Translations under genes and position numbers: made by a program
Assembly (NCBI RefSeq): GCF_000217935.1
Contig: NZ_AFHI01000072.1
Location: 62,001 to 126,000 of the forward strand
DNA: 64,000 nt
Source of the DNA: Rheinheimera sp. A13L
GTDB taxonomy: Bacteria > Pseudomonadota > Gammaproteobacteria > Enterobacterales > Alteromonadaceae
Direction: 5' to 3'
Shown: positions 7,482 to 15,129 of the stretch, piece after piece
Position numbering within the stretch: the first letter of the stretch is position 1
Layout of the letters: each line of letters begins with the position of its first letter
Notes under the pieces: generated by a model
The model's database searches: none
What the model was told of the DNA's origin: nothing
Seen by the model: only the letters and a program-made list of their open reading frames with translations

Positions 7482-10400
7482 TTAGTTCTCACTAAACAGC
7501 GCCAATAAATCCTGCGCTTCGCCTTGCCAGATATGGCTTTGGCCCAGACTGAAAATCTGATCAGCCAGCCCTTGCTTAAACTGTTGTAACTGCTGTACTT
7601 TTTCTTCCACAGTTTTGCTGATAATCAGCTTATAGACAAATACCTGCTTATCCTGGCCTATACGGTAAGCGCGGTCTGTCGCCTGATTTTCTGCCGCCGG
7701 GTTCCACCATGGATCGTAGTGGATCACTGTATCAGCAGCTGTCAGGTTTAATCCTGTGCCACCTGCCTTTAAGCTGATTAAAAATACAGAATTGTCGCCG
7801 AGCTGAAATTCGTCTATTTGTTCCTGGCGTTTTTTCGTCTGGCCTGTCAACTTACTGTAGCTGATATCCATATACTGCAGTTCCTGCTCTATCAGGTTCA
7901 GCATGCTGGAAAATTGACTGAAGATCAGCACCTTACGACCTTCTTCAATCATTTCAGGCAAGGTATCACGCAGCCATTGCAACTTGGCATTATTCTGCAC
8001 CATCTGAGCCTGTTCTATCGGCACCAAACGTGTATCACAACAGGCCTGACGCAGTTTTAACAGTGCATCCAGATACTCAATATGACTGGCCGCCACCCCT
8101 TTACGCAAAAACAATTCCCGTACTTTGGTTTCCATAATTAAACGGATACTTTCATAAAAGTTACGCTGATCCGACTCCATATCCAGCAGCTGCAGAATTT
8201 CGGTTTTATCTGGTAATTCTGTCGCCACCTGTTTTTTAGTACGGCGTAACATAAAAGGCGCTATCCGCTGACGCAGCGCATGAGCCCGTTCCGCATCGGC
8301 CGATTTTTCAATGGGTTTGCGGAATACCTGCGTAAATCGCGCTTCTGTGCCTAATAAACCCGGCAAGACAAAATCAAATAAGGCTTTGAGTTCACCCAAA
8401 TGGTTTTCCAGCGGAGTGCCCGTTAAGGCCAGCTTAAAGTCGGCTTTCACCAGTCGTGCACTTTGCGCCGACTGCGAACCGGCATTTTTTATATGTTGGG
8501 CTTCGTCCAGCGCCATCAAGCTAAAATGATGGGTTTGGTAATACGCTAAATCCCGTACCAGCAGCGGATAACTGGTGACTATTAAGTCGTATTTTTCCAG
8601 CTCGTCAAACAGCGCCTGACGCTTAGGGCCGTATAAAGTAAGGACTCTGAGCGAAGGGGCAAAACGGGCGGCTTCCTGCGCCCAGTTGCCCAACAAGCTG
8701 GTAGGGCAGACGATTAAAGCCGGATGTTTCAGTACACCCAGCTCTTGCTGATGTAGTAAAAACGCCAGGGTTTGCACAGTTTTACCCAGGCCCATATCGT
8801 CGGCCAGAATGCCACCTAAGCCAAAACGGCGCAGAAAACAAAGCCAGCTTAAACCTTGCTGCTGATAAGGTCGCAACTGAGCTTTTAAACTTAAAGGTGC
8901 TGCGACATCTTCAATGCCATCAAAATGATGCAACTGAGTCACGAGCTGCTGCAAACGACCAGCATTTAAATAACGAATTTCTTCAGCACCTGGGCCAGGT
9001 AACAAGGCCGCTTTGTAATCCGGTAGTTCTATTTCGCTGGGTGCTTTTTTCAGGTTTAGCAGTTCAACTATGGTGTCGATCAAGGGTTGAATCAGACTGA
9101 CAGGCAGCGGTAATTTGCCTTGAGGTAAACTCAGCCACAAGGTTTCATCAGCCGCTGGCAAGCCAAAACTACGTAACCACTGGGTGATCAAAGGTAATAA
9201 CGGAATTTGCTGACCATCAATTTCGACCTGTATCGCTAAACCAAAACCGCCGGTGTGTTTGTCTGTCACTTCCAGATAAGCTTTGGCATGGATCACCGCC
9301 TGATTAAAAGCTTTGTCCTGTTCAATGCGCCAGCCTTGTTGTTTCAGTTCGGGTATGGCTTGCAATAACGGCTGCCATAACAGCGGATTTTCCGGCCCTT
9401 CACCGCAGTCAAAATAAGGTGTAGTCGACTGCTCAACAGGCACAGAACGTAAACCGTACTGAGATACAGTTTCCAGCGCCTTGATTTCGCTGTCACGGTC
9501 ACGGCGGATAAATACCGTCTGGTTATCCAGTTGCAACTGAGTTTGGGATTGCTGTAAATCCAAAGGCAACAAATGTGGGCCATATGCCATTTGCAAGACT
9601 GCCACAGCTTTGCTGACTTTGTTTTTTTGCGTCAGCAATTTCAGCTGCAATACAGGCACTGGCTTGCTTTCAATTTTTTGTACTGCACTGTCATCCGGCA
9701 TGGGTAAATTGAGTTTGGGGAAAATTTGCTGCAGCCGTTTCATGCTGTCCGGCAATACGGCGGCTGGCACAGGTGGCATTCGCATTAACAGTTTCAGTTC
9801 ACGGCCTGTAATGTCGCTTTCGAGCAAGCCCAACTGATTATTGACTAAGTCGAGGTAACAAGGTGGATCGGTATACACCAGTTCCAGTTCGCGATCTTTA
9901 GGCATCAGTTGCAACAACTGCCAGCCGGCTTTGCTTTTTAACCAGCGTAATTGCAGCGGCAGTTGATCAGCCCAAAATAGTTCGCGGCGTTCTTCGTCCA
10001 GCACACAACGGCCTGTTTCCAGCATTTTTAATAGCAGCTGATAACCCCACTGATCTTCCAGCAAGGCCTGACGGCGTAAATCAAACGCAAAAAACTGCTG
10101 CAATAATCTGTAATCATCTTCGGCCAGCCATAAGGGCCTCACTTGCCCGGAAAGCTCACTTTGGGCAATGATTTTACCTTTGCTGTAACTGCCATTTTTG
10201 GCTTGTTTCACCCGTTTAGGTAGCAGCTGTAAACCTAAGCTACTGGGGCGCAGTTCATACAGGACTGTATCTTCGGGGGTATTGGCTGCAACTGGCGGAT
10301 TGTATTGTTCGGCTTCGCTAAACCATTGGTTTAACTGACGCACTGGCTGCTGCACTGACTTCTGTTGCAGTTGGTCCAGCTGATGTTTCAGCTTTAACAA

Positions 10401-10676
10401 GGCCGCCAGCACATGTTTGCATCTGTTGCCTTCAGAGCAGGTGCAGGAATCCGTCAGTTGTACCTGACCATCCCGCTCTGATAACGAAATCAGCTGTTTA
10501 AAAGGACTAAAGCCATCGCCCCACACCTGACTACGAATTTGCGAAAAGTCGGCTTCGTAATCCAGCTGCACCACTTTTCCGGCCAGAAAATAAGCCCGCG
10601 CCTTATGAAAGGTGGCAGGGTGAAACCAAAGTTGTAACTGCTCTGCAGATACAGGAAAAACAAAATCAGCCGTCAT
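7482..10676 (-). CDS. SNF2-family helicase with N-terminal SWIM zinc finger
   Basis: A 1064-residue DEAD/DEAH-box SWI2/SNF2 ATPase. A SWIM zinc finger, C-x-C-x5-C-x-H (SCTCSEGNRCKH, Cys78 to His88), sits near the N-terminus, followed by about 450 residues of largely family-specific sequence. The two RecA-like lobes follow: LADDMGLGKTVQT (Walker A), ALDEAQHIKN (motif II), LTGTPLENHLGELKALFDF (motif III), then VLIFSQFSSMLN, ISLKAGGTGLNLTAADTVIHYDPWWNPA and DRAYRIGQ (motifs IV-VI). Known: bacterial members translocate on duplex DNA or remodel nucleoprotein; specific roles are mostly undefined. It is a housekeeping-looking copy with no restriction or defence partners beside it. Confidence 0.93.
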   Translation of the reverse strand: MTADFVFPVSAEQLQLWFHPATFHKARAYFLAGKVVQLDYEADFSQIRSQVWGDGFSPFKQLISLSERDGQVQLTDSCTCSEGNRCKHVLAALLKLKHQLDQLQQKSVQQPVRQLNQWFSEAEQYNPPVAANTPEDTVLYELRPSSLGLQLLPKRVKQAKNGSYSKGKIIAQSELSGQVRPLWLAEDDYRLLQQFFAFDLRRQALLEDQWGYQLLLKMLETGRCVLDEERRELFWADQLPLQLRWLKSKAGWQLLQLMPKDRELELVYTDPPCYLDLVNNQLGLLESDITGRELKLLMRMPPVPAAVLPDSMKRLQQIFPKLNLPMPDDSAVQKIESKPVPVLQLKLLTQKNKVSKAVAVLQMAYGPHLLPLDLQQSQTQLQLDNQTVFIRRDRDSEIKALETVSQYGLRSVPVEQSTTPYFDCGEGPENPLLWQPLLQAIPELKQQGWRIEQDKAFNQAVIHAKAYLEVTDKHTGGFGLAIQVEIDGQQIPLLPLITQWLRSFGLPAADETLWLSLPQGKLPLPVSLIQPLIDTIVELLNLKKAPSEIELPDYKAALLPGPGAEEIRYLNAGRLQQLVTQLHHFDGIEDVAAPLSLKAQLRPYQQQGLSWLCFLRRFGLGGILADDMGLGKTVQTLAFLLHQQELGVLKHPALIVCPTSLLGNWAQEAARFAPSLRVLTLYGPKRQALFDELEKYDLIVTSYPLLVRDLAYYQTHHFSLMALDEAQHIKNAGSQSAQSARLVKADFKLALTGTPLENHLGELKALFDFVLPGLLGTEARFTQVFRKPIEKSADAERAHALRQRIAPFMLRRTKKQVATELPDKTEILQLLDMESDQRNFYESIRLIMETKVRELFLRKGVAASHIEYLDALLKLRQACCDTRLVPIEQAQMVQNNAKLQWLRDTLPEMIEEGRKVLIFSQFSSMLNLIEQELQYMDISYSKLTGQTKKRQEQIDEFQLGDNSVFLISLKAGGTGLNLTAADTVIHYDPWWNPAAENQATDRAYRIGQDKQVFVYKLIISKTVEEKVQQLQQFKQGLADQIFSLGQSHIWQGEAQDLLALFSEN

Positions 10677-10757
10677 ATGCCAAATTTTTTAAAACCAAAT
10701 GGCGTTTATGCTACCTCAATTTGGCGGGCAGCCAAAGCAGGCATTTGTCGGATTAGG

Positions 10758-11075
10758 TTAATCTTCTGGTGATAAGGTCGTTAACACCACATGCCTTTTG
10801 ATGTCTTTCACTAAAATTCCGCATTTAAATAGCTGCTTATGGATTTGTTTTTGAAAATACAGATCCAGCTTTTGTTCCAGCGCAGCCGCAAGAGCGGGTT
10901 CGGAATTAAACTGACAACGCACCAGTAAAGATCCCGGAAAGTTTTCAAACTCCATACTAAACCAGCAACCCACAAAATCGGCACACAAAGCTGCCGCTGC
11001 TTGCTCTACTGTTTCCAGCGACTTCAGCACATTGGCTTGTTGTTTTTGTTGCACCACACTTAATTTTTTTGCCAT
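10758..11075 (-). CDS. Small conserved protein of unknown function
   Basis: A 105-residue, lysine-rich soluble protein starting AKKLSVVQQKQQANVLKSLE, with a central strand region (GCWFSMEFENFPGSLLVRCQF) and a C-terminal helix plus strand. No signal peptide, membrane segment or catalytic motif is visible. Similar proteins in related genera have been labelled Fis-family regulators, but I see no clear Fis-type HTH and would not use that name. It lies 81 bases upstream of the helicase gene on the same strand and may be co-transcribed with it. Confidence 0.7.
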   Translation of the reverse strand: MAKKLSVVQQKQQANVLKSLETVEQAAAALCADFVGCWFSMEFENFPGSLLVRCQFNSEPALAAALEQKLDLYFQKQIHKQLFKCGILVKDIKRHVVLTTLSPED

Positions 11076-11130
11076 CGTTCACTCAGCTCCAGGCTTCTAT
11101 ATGCAGGATTATGCCATGGATTAAGCTGTT

Positions 11131-11167
11131 ACAGGGTCAGGCTTTAGGCTCTAAAGCCTGACCCTGT
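11131..11167. repeat. Long perfect hairpin, GGGTCAG-type palindromic repeat
   Basis: Two 17-base arms (11131-11147 and 11151-11167) are perfect reverse complements around a GCT loop. The arms contain AGGGTCAGGC, and the same GGGTCAG...CTGACCC logic recurs at 31785 and 36421, so I treat it as one member of a dispersed palindromic repeat family. It lies between the divergent small conserved gene and the DUF1328 operon. There is no T-run, so termination is not the obvious role. Confidence 0.6.
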
Positions 11168-11281
11168 TACTAATCTGCCTGTAAATTTTACCTCTGAAGC
11201 ACACAAAACCCAGACAGCCTGTGTTCAGGGTTCAAGTATAAAATAAGCGATAACAATAACTTAGAGTATAAATTTTGACCT

Positions 11282-11297
11282 TGGCATAACGCTGGCT
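11282..11297 (+). promoter_or_regulatory. Sigma-54-type promoter of the DUF1328 operon
   Basis: TGGCATAACGCTGGCT matches the -24/-12 pattern TGGCAY-N5-TTGCW, with GG and GC eleven positions apart; the only weak point is G for T before the -12 GC. The same TGGCAT-N5-TGGC pattern occurs before the BON gene at 14481. The leader from here to the DUF1328 start is about 70 bases. A sigma-54 activator gene follows at 11905-13239. Confidence 0.6.
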
Positions 11298-11319
11298 TAG
11301 TGAAAAAGTACGTTCAACC

Positions 11320-11356
11320 AAGTGCTGAAGCACTTTTGATGCGGTACTTAAGTACC
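11320..11356. promoter_or_regulatory. Two adjacent palindromes in the DUF1328 leader
   Basis: AAGTGCT-GA-AGCACTT (11320-11335) is followed by the perfect 14-base palindrome GGTACTTAAGTACC (11343-11356), which ends against the Shine-Dalgarno AGGGAG (11357-11362). They lie downstream of the sigma-54 promoter, so in the mRNA they would form hairpins just before the start codon. They could also be protein sites. Either way they are placed to affect expression. Confidence 0.5.
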
Positions 11357-11367
11357 AGGGAGCAATT

Positions 11368-11544
11368 ATGTTAGGCTGGGCTTTAACTTTTCTTATTGTG
11401 GCCATAGTGGCCGGGATCCTGGGTTTTGGTGGCATAGCAGGTGCGGCAACAGGTATAGCAAAAGTCATTTTCCTGATTTTTATTCTGTTGTTGGTGATTT
11501 CGCTGTTAGCCAACGCCTTACGCGGCAAAACCCCTAAATTGTAA
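11368..11544 (+). CDS. DUF1328 small membrane protein (YtjA-like)
   Basis: A 58-residue, almost wholly hydrophobic protein: [20 protein letters not shown], then [12 protein letters not shown] and a second membrane helix [17 protein letters not shown] with a basic tail. This is the DUF1328/YtjA pattern, two helices joined by a Gly/Ala-rich turn. An AGGGAG ribosome site lies five bases before the ATG. Family members are found in stress-induced operons in enterics and pseudomonads; biochemical role unknown. It is followed after 29 bases by a small lipoprotein gene, forming an operon behind the sigma-54-type promoter. Confidence 0.88.
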   Translation: MLGWALTFLIVAIVAGILGFGGIAGAATGIAKVIFLIFILLLVISLLANALRGKTPKL

Positions 11545-11573
11545 AACGCCGGAATTGGCAGAAGGAGAATGGA

Positions 11574-11855
11574 ATGAAAACTCAAACTTCGTTGTTCAAA
11601 GTGTTATTTGCTGTAGTGCTTGCGACTTCTGTAGTCGCCTGTAGTGAAAGTGATGCAGATAAAGCCGAACACAGAATGGAAGAACTAAAAGCTCAGGCTG
11701 AGAAAACAGCTGCACAAGCTAAAGATAAACTGGAAGAGGCAGCTGATAAAACAGCAGATGCTTTGGAAGAGGCTGCAGACAAAACAGCAGAGAAAGCCAA
11801 AGAACTATGTGAAGCGGCCAGGGAAAAAGCCGACGCCAAAGACAAAGATTGCTAA
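11574..11855 (+). CDS. Small coiled-coil lipoprotein
   Basis: A 93-residue protein with a signal peptide ending in the lipobox V-V-A-C (Cys23), then a highly charged helical region with repeating 11-residue units (KLEEAADKTAD, ALEEAADKTAE) typical of amphipathic coiled coils of the LEA or apolipoprotein type. The C-terminal CEAAREKADAKDKDC has two cysteines. GAAGGAGAATGGA before the ATG gives a good ribosome site. It is the second gene of the DUF1328 operon and is followed by a terminator. Probably an envelope stress protein; partner unknown. Confidence 0.85.
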   Translation: MKTQTSLFKVLFAVVLATSVVACSESDADKAEHRMEELKAQAEKTAAQAKDKLEEAADKTADALEEAADKTAEKAKELCEAAREKADAKDKDC

Positions 11856-11863
11856 ACAATTGG

Positions 11864-11884
11864 GGCGGGGTTCTACCCGCCTTT
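11864..11884 (+). terminator. Rho-independent terminator after the lipoprotein gene
   Basis: GGCGGG and CCCGCC arms with a six-base loop, followed by TTTAT, nine bases after the lipoprotein stop. It separates that operon from the convergent sigma-54 activator gene. Confidence 0.65.
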
Positions 11885-11904
11885 ATCAGGCCCTGTTCAG
11901 TCGA

Positions 11905-13239
11905 TTAACTTTCCTGCTGATATTTTTCCAGTTTGTTATAAAGGGTTTTTACACTGATCCCCAACTGTTGCGCTGTGTCGGTTTTATTACCGCAGTTTCG
12001 CTCCAGTGCTGCAAAAATTGCGGCTTTTTCCAGCTCGTCCAACGGCATATCGGCGGGAATATCTGCCACAGCTGTCACCGAAGTAGCGACTTCCAACAGT
12101 AAGTGCTGTGGCTCGATCAGTTTATCTGCCATTATAAAAGCCCGCTCAACAGCATGTTTTAGTTCACGCACATTACCTGGCCATTTGTGCTGTGCTACCA
12201 GGGATAAAGCTGCATCAGACAGCTGTTTTTGCTGTTTTTCTCTGGCATTGCAATAGGCCAGAAAATGCTGAGCCAGACCGGTAATATCGTCTTCCCGCTC
12301 TCGCAGTGGCGGCACTTTCACCGGAAACTGCGATAACCTGAAGTACAAATCTTCCCGCAACATACCATCAGCAACAGCCTGCAGCGGATCCCGGTTAGTT
12401 GCAGCTATCACCCGGACATTGGCCATACACACTTTGTTACTGCCAACAGGGCGATATTCACCACTTTCCAGCACCCGCAGTAATTTCACCTGCTGCTCAA
12501 GCGGCATTTCTGTGACTTCATCCAAAAACAAAGTGCCTTGTTCCGCCTGAGCAAACACGCCCTGATGGTCACGTAAAGCACCGGTAAAGGAACCTTTGAC
12601 ATGACCAAACAACTCACTGTCGATCAGCTCCGAACTCAAAGCTCCACAATTAATCGCAATAAAAGGCTTATCGGCTCTGTGACTGGCTAAATGCACTGTA
12701 TTGGCCACCAGTTCTTTACCTGCACCGCTTTCGCCAATAATAAAAACATTGGTTTCAGTGACGGCCACTTTACGTACAGTTTTGTAGAGCCGGAGCATGG
12801 CTGCTGAAGAACCTACCAATAAACCAAACTGGTCCAGATCACTGGTTTGAACTTTGCGCTTCACCACCACAGTGGACAACTGTCGGTAACAATCCTGCAC
12901 TGCATCCAACACAGAGTTCATATCCAGCGGCTGGCGGAAGTGATAACCAGCACCACAGCGCATCAGTTGATCCAGCGCTAAATCCGGTATTCCTTTGCTG
13001 ATGAGAATGAAGTCGATTTCTGACAAGACATGACTCTGTTGCAACAATTCGTATTGAGCAGGCTCTGGATTGTCCATTTCAATGATTGCCAGATCGCAGG
13101 ACTGCCTCAGCATCTGTTCAACCCAGCATTCATCTGGCTGGCTTTTGCAAATGACAAAACGCCGGACAATGTCGGACTGCAATAGTTGAGTAGTTAACTC
13201 TGGATCCTGCACATGCAGGAATAATAAAGGCTGGCTCAT
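11905..13239 (-). CDS. Sigma-54 activator with degenerate receiver domain
   Basis: A 444-residue bacterial enhancer-binding protein, starting at the ATG at 13239 (GGAAAG ribosome site); an upstream in-frame start at 13314 would lie inside a MITE-like element. Residues 1-120 have receiver shape, but the phosphoacceptor is Glu54 (DLAIIEMDNP) and the usual K-P is Q-P (FRQPLD), so normal phosphorylation is unlikely. The AAA+ core has Walker A GESGAGKE (169-176), the sigma-54 loop GSFTGA (216-221, Ser for the usual Ala), Walker B LFLDE (237-241) and VRVIAATNRD. A Fis-type HTH (NKTDTAQQLGISVKTLYNKL) ends the protein. No histidine kinase is adjacent. Two sigma-54-type promoters nearby are likely targets. 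Confidence 0.92.
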   Translation of the reverse strand: MSQPLLFLHVQDPELTTQLLQSDIVRRFVICKSQPDECWVEQMLRQSCDLAIIEMDNPEPAQYELLQQSHVLSEIDFILISKGIPDLALDQLMRCGAGYHFRQPLDMNSVLDAVQDCYRQLSTVVVKRKVQTSDLDQFGLLVGSSAAMLRLYKTVRKVAVTETNVFIIGESGAGKELVANTVHLASHRADKPFIAINCGALSSELIDSELFGHVKGSFTGALRDHQGVFAQAEQGTLFLDEVTEMPLEQQVKLLRVLESGEYRPVGSNKVCMANVRVIAATNRDPLQAVADGMLREDLYFRLSQFPVKVPPLREREDDITGLAQHFLAYCNAREKQQKQLSDAALSLVAQHKWPGNVRELKHAVERAFIMADKLIEPQHLLLEVATSVTAVADIPADMPLDELEKAAIFAALERNCGNKTDTAQQLGISVKTLYNKLEKYQQES

Positions 13240-13257
13240 ACATACTTTCCGTAGTTG

Positions 13258-13523
13258 AGAGCGTGTTGACGTTTCAGGGTTATTTTTGCAGCAGTCTGGC
13301 CGGTTTTTATGCAAGGCAGCACGAGTGCAGTGTAGTTATTCTACATAAACGAGTGCTAACACAGCAAAAAGGCCGGCCAGGCGCTGCCCTTCGGGTTCGT
13401 CTGGCGGCGCCCTGAGCTTTGTCACTCGTCGCTCATTTAGAATAACTAAACTTCGCTCCTCCTTTCGCGCTCAAAGCGGCGCCAGAACGAACAAAATTTA
13501 ATCTCGAAACGTCAACACGCTCT
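13258..13523. mobile_element. MITE-like element with 18-bp perfect terminal inverted repeats
   Basis: Perfect 18-base inverted repeats (13258-13275 and 13506-13523; core GCGTGTTGACGTTTC) bound a 266-base segment with no ORF. The interior is strongly self-complementary, with GTAGTTATTCTACATAAACGAG facing a partial complement around 13435-13450, and has a CCCTTCGGG hairpin. This architecture fits a nonautonomous miniature element. Its left end lies only 18 bases from the start codon of the sigma-54 activator, so it probably supplies or disrupts that promoter. No clear target-site duplication was identified. Confidence 0.65.
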
Positions 13524-13650
13524 AAGACTGTAAATTTAACAGGGGTCCTGAGTAAAACTTACCGATCTGCACTCAGCTTCCCGGATAGAAAAAATCAAAA
13601 ATATCTATACATCATCAACTTACATTCTGGTACATGAATTGATTATGAAT

Positions 13651-13916
13651 TATACCCAAGTGACCTCAAGATGCGAGTTTCAGAGCCGCTGGGCGCTTGC
13701 AATGCAAGGCGGCCTGGCGAAGCAATGTCGTCTACCTTGTGAGACAGGCTAACACCGCAGTGCAATCGCCCAGCGACTCCCTTCGGGCGGGGCTAAAAGC
13801 GCTTTATGCGGCGTTAACTGTTGTCGCTTTAGAACCACTAAAGCTTCCAACAGCTGCCTTGCCTAAAGCGCTTTTATCTCCCGCTGAATTCTGTATCTTG
13901 AAGTCACTTGGGTATA
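13651..13916. mobile_element. MITE-like element with TATACCCAAGTGAC termini
   Basis: Ends 13651-13672 and 13895-13916 are 22-base inverted repeats with one mismatch, beginning TATACCCAAGTGAC. The 266-base interior has no transposase and shares a module with the element at 13258 (GCAAGGC, then CTAACAC-GCA, then CCCTTCGGG). Internal complementary AAAGCGCTTT blocks flank a central region. From memory, TATACCCAAGTGAC-ended repeats are widespread in marine gammaproteobacteria. A 14-base piece of the same end occurs at 39702. Confidence 0.7.
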
Positions 13917-13949
13917 GATGGTTTTTATTTGCCATGGAGTACCAAACTA

Positions 13950-14447
13950 ATGACAGACCCCTTGTTACACACAAGCTCAACATGCCAGCAGACAGAGCTG
14001 CTGGCAGATTTAAGCCGTTTATTTACCCGGGCTAAAATTTTTTACCAACATACTGCAGAAACTGTCGGACCAGGTAACCTGCGCCGACAATTTTCAGTGC
14101 TGGCAGAGCTGCACCAACAAATTTTATATTTGTTTCCACCGGTCGACAGTAGTACGGCTGAAGGTAGCGCTTTATCCGAGCTTAGCTGCTGGTATAACAA
14201 CCCACCCAACCAGACCTCAGTGCCTGCTATACAGCAGCAACTTGCTACTCAACTGCAGCTGCAAAAAGCACTGATCAGAAGTGGCGATTTACCCCAGCAT
14301 CATAAAAGCTTGTTGCATTTTACCGCTAGCCTGCAAATAGCGGCCGATCAGTTGGCACAAAGTGAAACTCTGCCGGCAGAGTATGAAACTTTTACCGAAC
14401 AGTCAGCCAAAATTACAAACATAAAATTAACATCAAATGAACCGTAA
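13950..14447 (+). CDS. Helical protein resembling the PA2169/DUF2383 four-helix family
   Basis: A 165-residue soluble, all-helical-looking protein. I use the ATG at 13950, preceded by GGAG at 13936, instead of an upstream start that lies in the MITE end. The first half (ELLADLSRLFTRAKIFYQHTAETV, then LRRQFSVLAELHQQIL) looks like the first two helices of ferritin-like PA2169/DUF2383 proteins; the second half is diverged. No metal ligands can be assigned with confidence. It lies between the sigma-54 activator and the BON gene, and shares the company of DUF1328 and BON proteins typical of stress clusters. Function unknown. Confidence 0.6.
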   Translation: MTDPLLHTSSTCQQTELLADLSRLFTRAKIFYQHTAETVGPGNLRRQFSVLAELHQQILYLFPPVDSSTAEGSALSELSCWYNNPPNQTSVPAIQQQLATQLQLQKALIRSGDLPQHHKSLLHFTASLQIAADQLAQSETLPAEYETFTEQSAKITNIKLTSNEP

Positions 14448-14480
14448 AACATAGTCTATATAAATCAATAACTTAAATTC

Positions 14481-14496
14481 TGGCATCAAACTGGCA
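14481..14496 (+). promoter_or_regulatory. Sigma-54-type promoter of the BON gene
   Basis: TGGCATCAAACTGGCA fits the -24/-12 sigma-54 consensus with one deviation and has the same TGGCAT-N5-TGGC form as the site at 11282. The start codon is 38 bases downstream, leaving room for a short leader and the AAAAGGAGCG ribosome site. Confidence 0.65.
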
Positions 14497-14533
14497 ATGT
14501 CTATTCTGTCTCACTAACAAAAGGAGCGACATA

Positions 14534-15082
14534 ATGAAACGCACAACATTAGCAGTGATGATCACTTTAACTCTTGCTTCAGTTTCGGCCATGGCGGCCA
14601 ATGACTGGAAAGATACAGCAAAAGACGCCTGGATCGACGGTAAAGCTGAAACCACTCTGTTGCTGAACGGCAACCTGAATTCTTTTACTATCGACACTCA
14701 TGTGAAAAACGGAGTAATCACTTTAACGGGTGAAGTTGAAAGCGATGTGGATAAAGCCCTGGCTGCAGAGCTGGTAGAAGGTTTGGACGGCGTTACCTCA
14801 GTAGAAAACAAGCTGATGGTGAAAAAAGACGGTCAAACCAATGCAGATCCAAAACAAACCAGCGCATTAAAAGATGCAAAAATAGCGACAGTGGTAAAAA
14901 CCAGTCTGTTGTTTGAACCGGAAACCAGTGGTACCAGCATTGATGTGGATGTTGAAAACAGTGTGGTAACACTCAGTGGCGTGGTGGATTCAGATGCTGA
15001 AAAAGATCTGGCCGTCGCCAAAGCTAAAAACACCAAGGATGTGGTGAAGGTAGTAGATAAACTAACAGTGTCAGAAGGTTAA
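14534..15082 (+). CDS. Periplasmic BON-domain protein (OsmY-like)
   Basis: A 182-residue exported protein. A signal peptide (MKRTTLAVMITLTLASVSAMAA) precedes two BON domains: about 35-95 (WIDGKAETTLLLNGNL..., VKNGVITLTGEV) and 110-182 (IATVVKTSLLFEPE..., VENSVVTLSGVV). The repeated V-x-N-G/S-V-x-T-L-x-G-x-V strand is the BON signature. Family members such as OsmY act in the periplasm, bind membranes or assist secreted proteins, and are stress-induced. A strong AAAAGGAGCG ribosome site and a sigma-54-type promoter precede it, and a good terminator follows. Confidence 0.9.
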   Translation: MKRTTLAVMITLTLASVSAMAANDWKDTAKDAWIDGKAETTLLLNGNLNSFTIDTHVKNGVITLTGEVESDVDKALAAELVEGLDGVTSVENKLMVKKDGQTNADPKQTSALKDAKIATVVKTSLLFEPETSGTSIDVDVENSVVTLSGVVDSDAEKDLAVAKAKNTKDVVKVVDKLTVSEG

Positions 15083-15094
15083 TAATCTTAGAAC

Positions 15095-15125
15095 CAAAGC
15101 CGATCTGGATGATCGGCTTTGTTTT
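15095..15125 (+). terminator. Rho-independent terminator after the BON gene
   Basis: An 11-base stem, CAAAGCCGATC / GATCGGCTTTG, with a TGGAT loop (15095-15121), followed by TTTTC. It starts 12 bases after the BON stop and ends against the stop of the convergent cupin gene. Confidence 0.85.
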
Positions 15126-15129
15126 CTCT

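Larger units (their letters stand above)
13240..13949. other. 710-base gene-free region holding two MITE-like elements
   Basis: Between the activator start and the next gene there is no convincing coding sequence. It is almost filled by two elements, 13258-13523 and 13651-13916, described separately. The 127 bases between them are AT-rich and may hold promoter sequence, but no strong -10/-35 pair stands out. Open frames across the second element lack ribosome sites and follow the palindromes, so I reject them. Confidence 0.65.

Noticed and set aside
7355-7492. N-terminal extension of the serine hydrolase
   Set aside because: The frame is open but runs through a palindromic GC-rich repeat, and the ATG at 7354 opens a proper signal peptide.
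7482-10676. SNF2/SWIM helicase considered as part of a defence island
   Set aside because: No nuclease, methylase, phospholipase or other defence partner lies beside it; it looks like a housekeeping copy.
11232-11585. Minus-strand 117-codon frame opposite DUF1328
   Set aside because: It is the shadow of the DUF1328 gene and its promoter; the plus-strand protein matches a known small family with a good ribosome site.
13624-13640. TGGTAC-N5-TTGAT considered as a third sigma-54 promoter
   Set aside because: The essential -12 GC is GA and the element at 13651 separates it from the next gene.
13697-14035. Open frame of 112 codons in the second MITE-like element
   Set aside because: It lies in a self-complementary repeat, has no ribosome site, and overlaps the better-supported gene at 13950.
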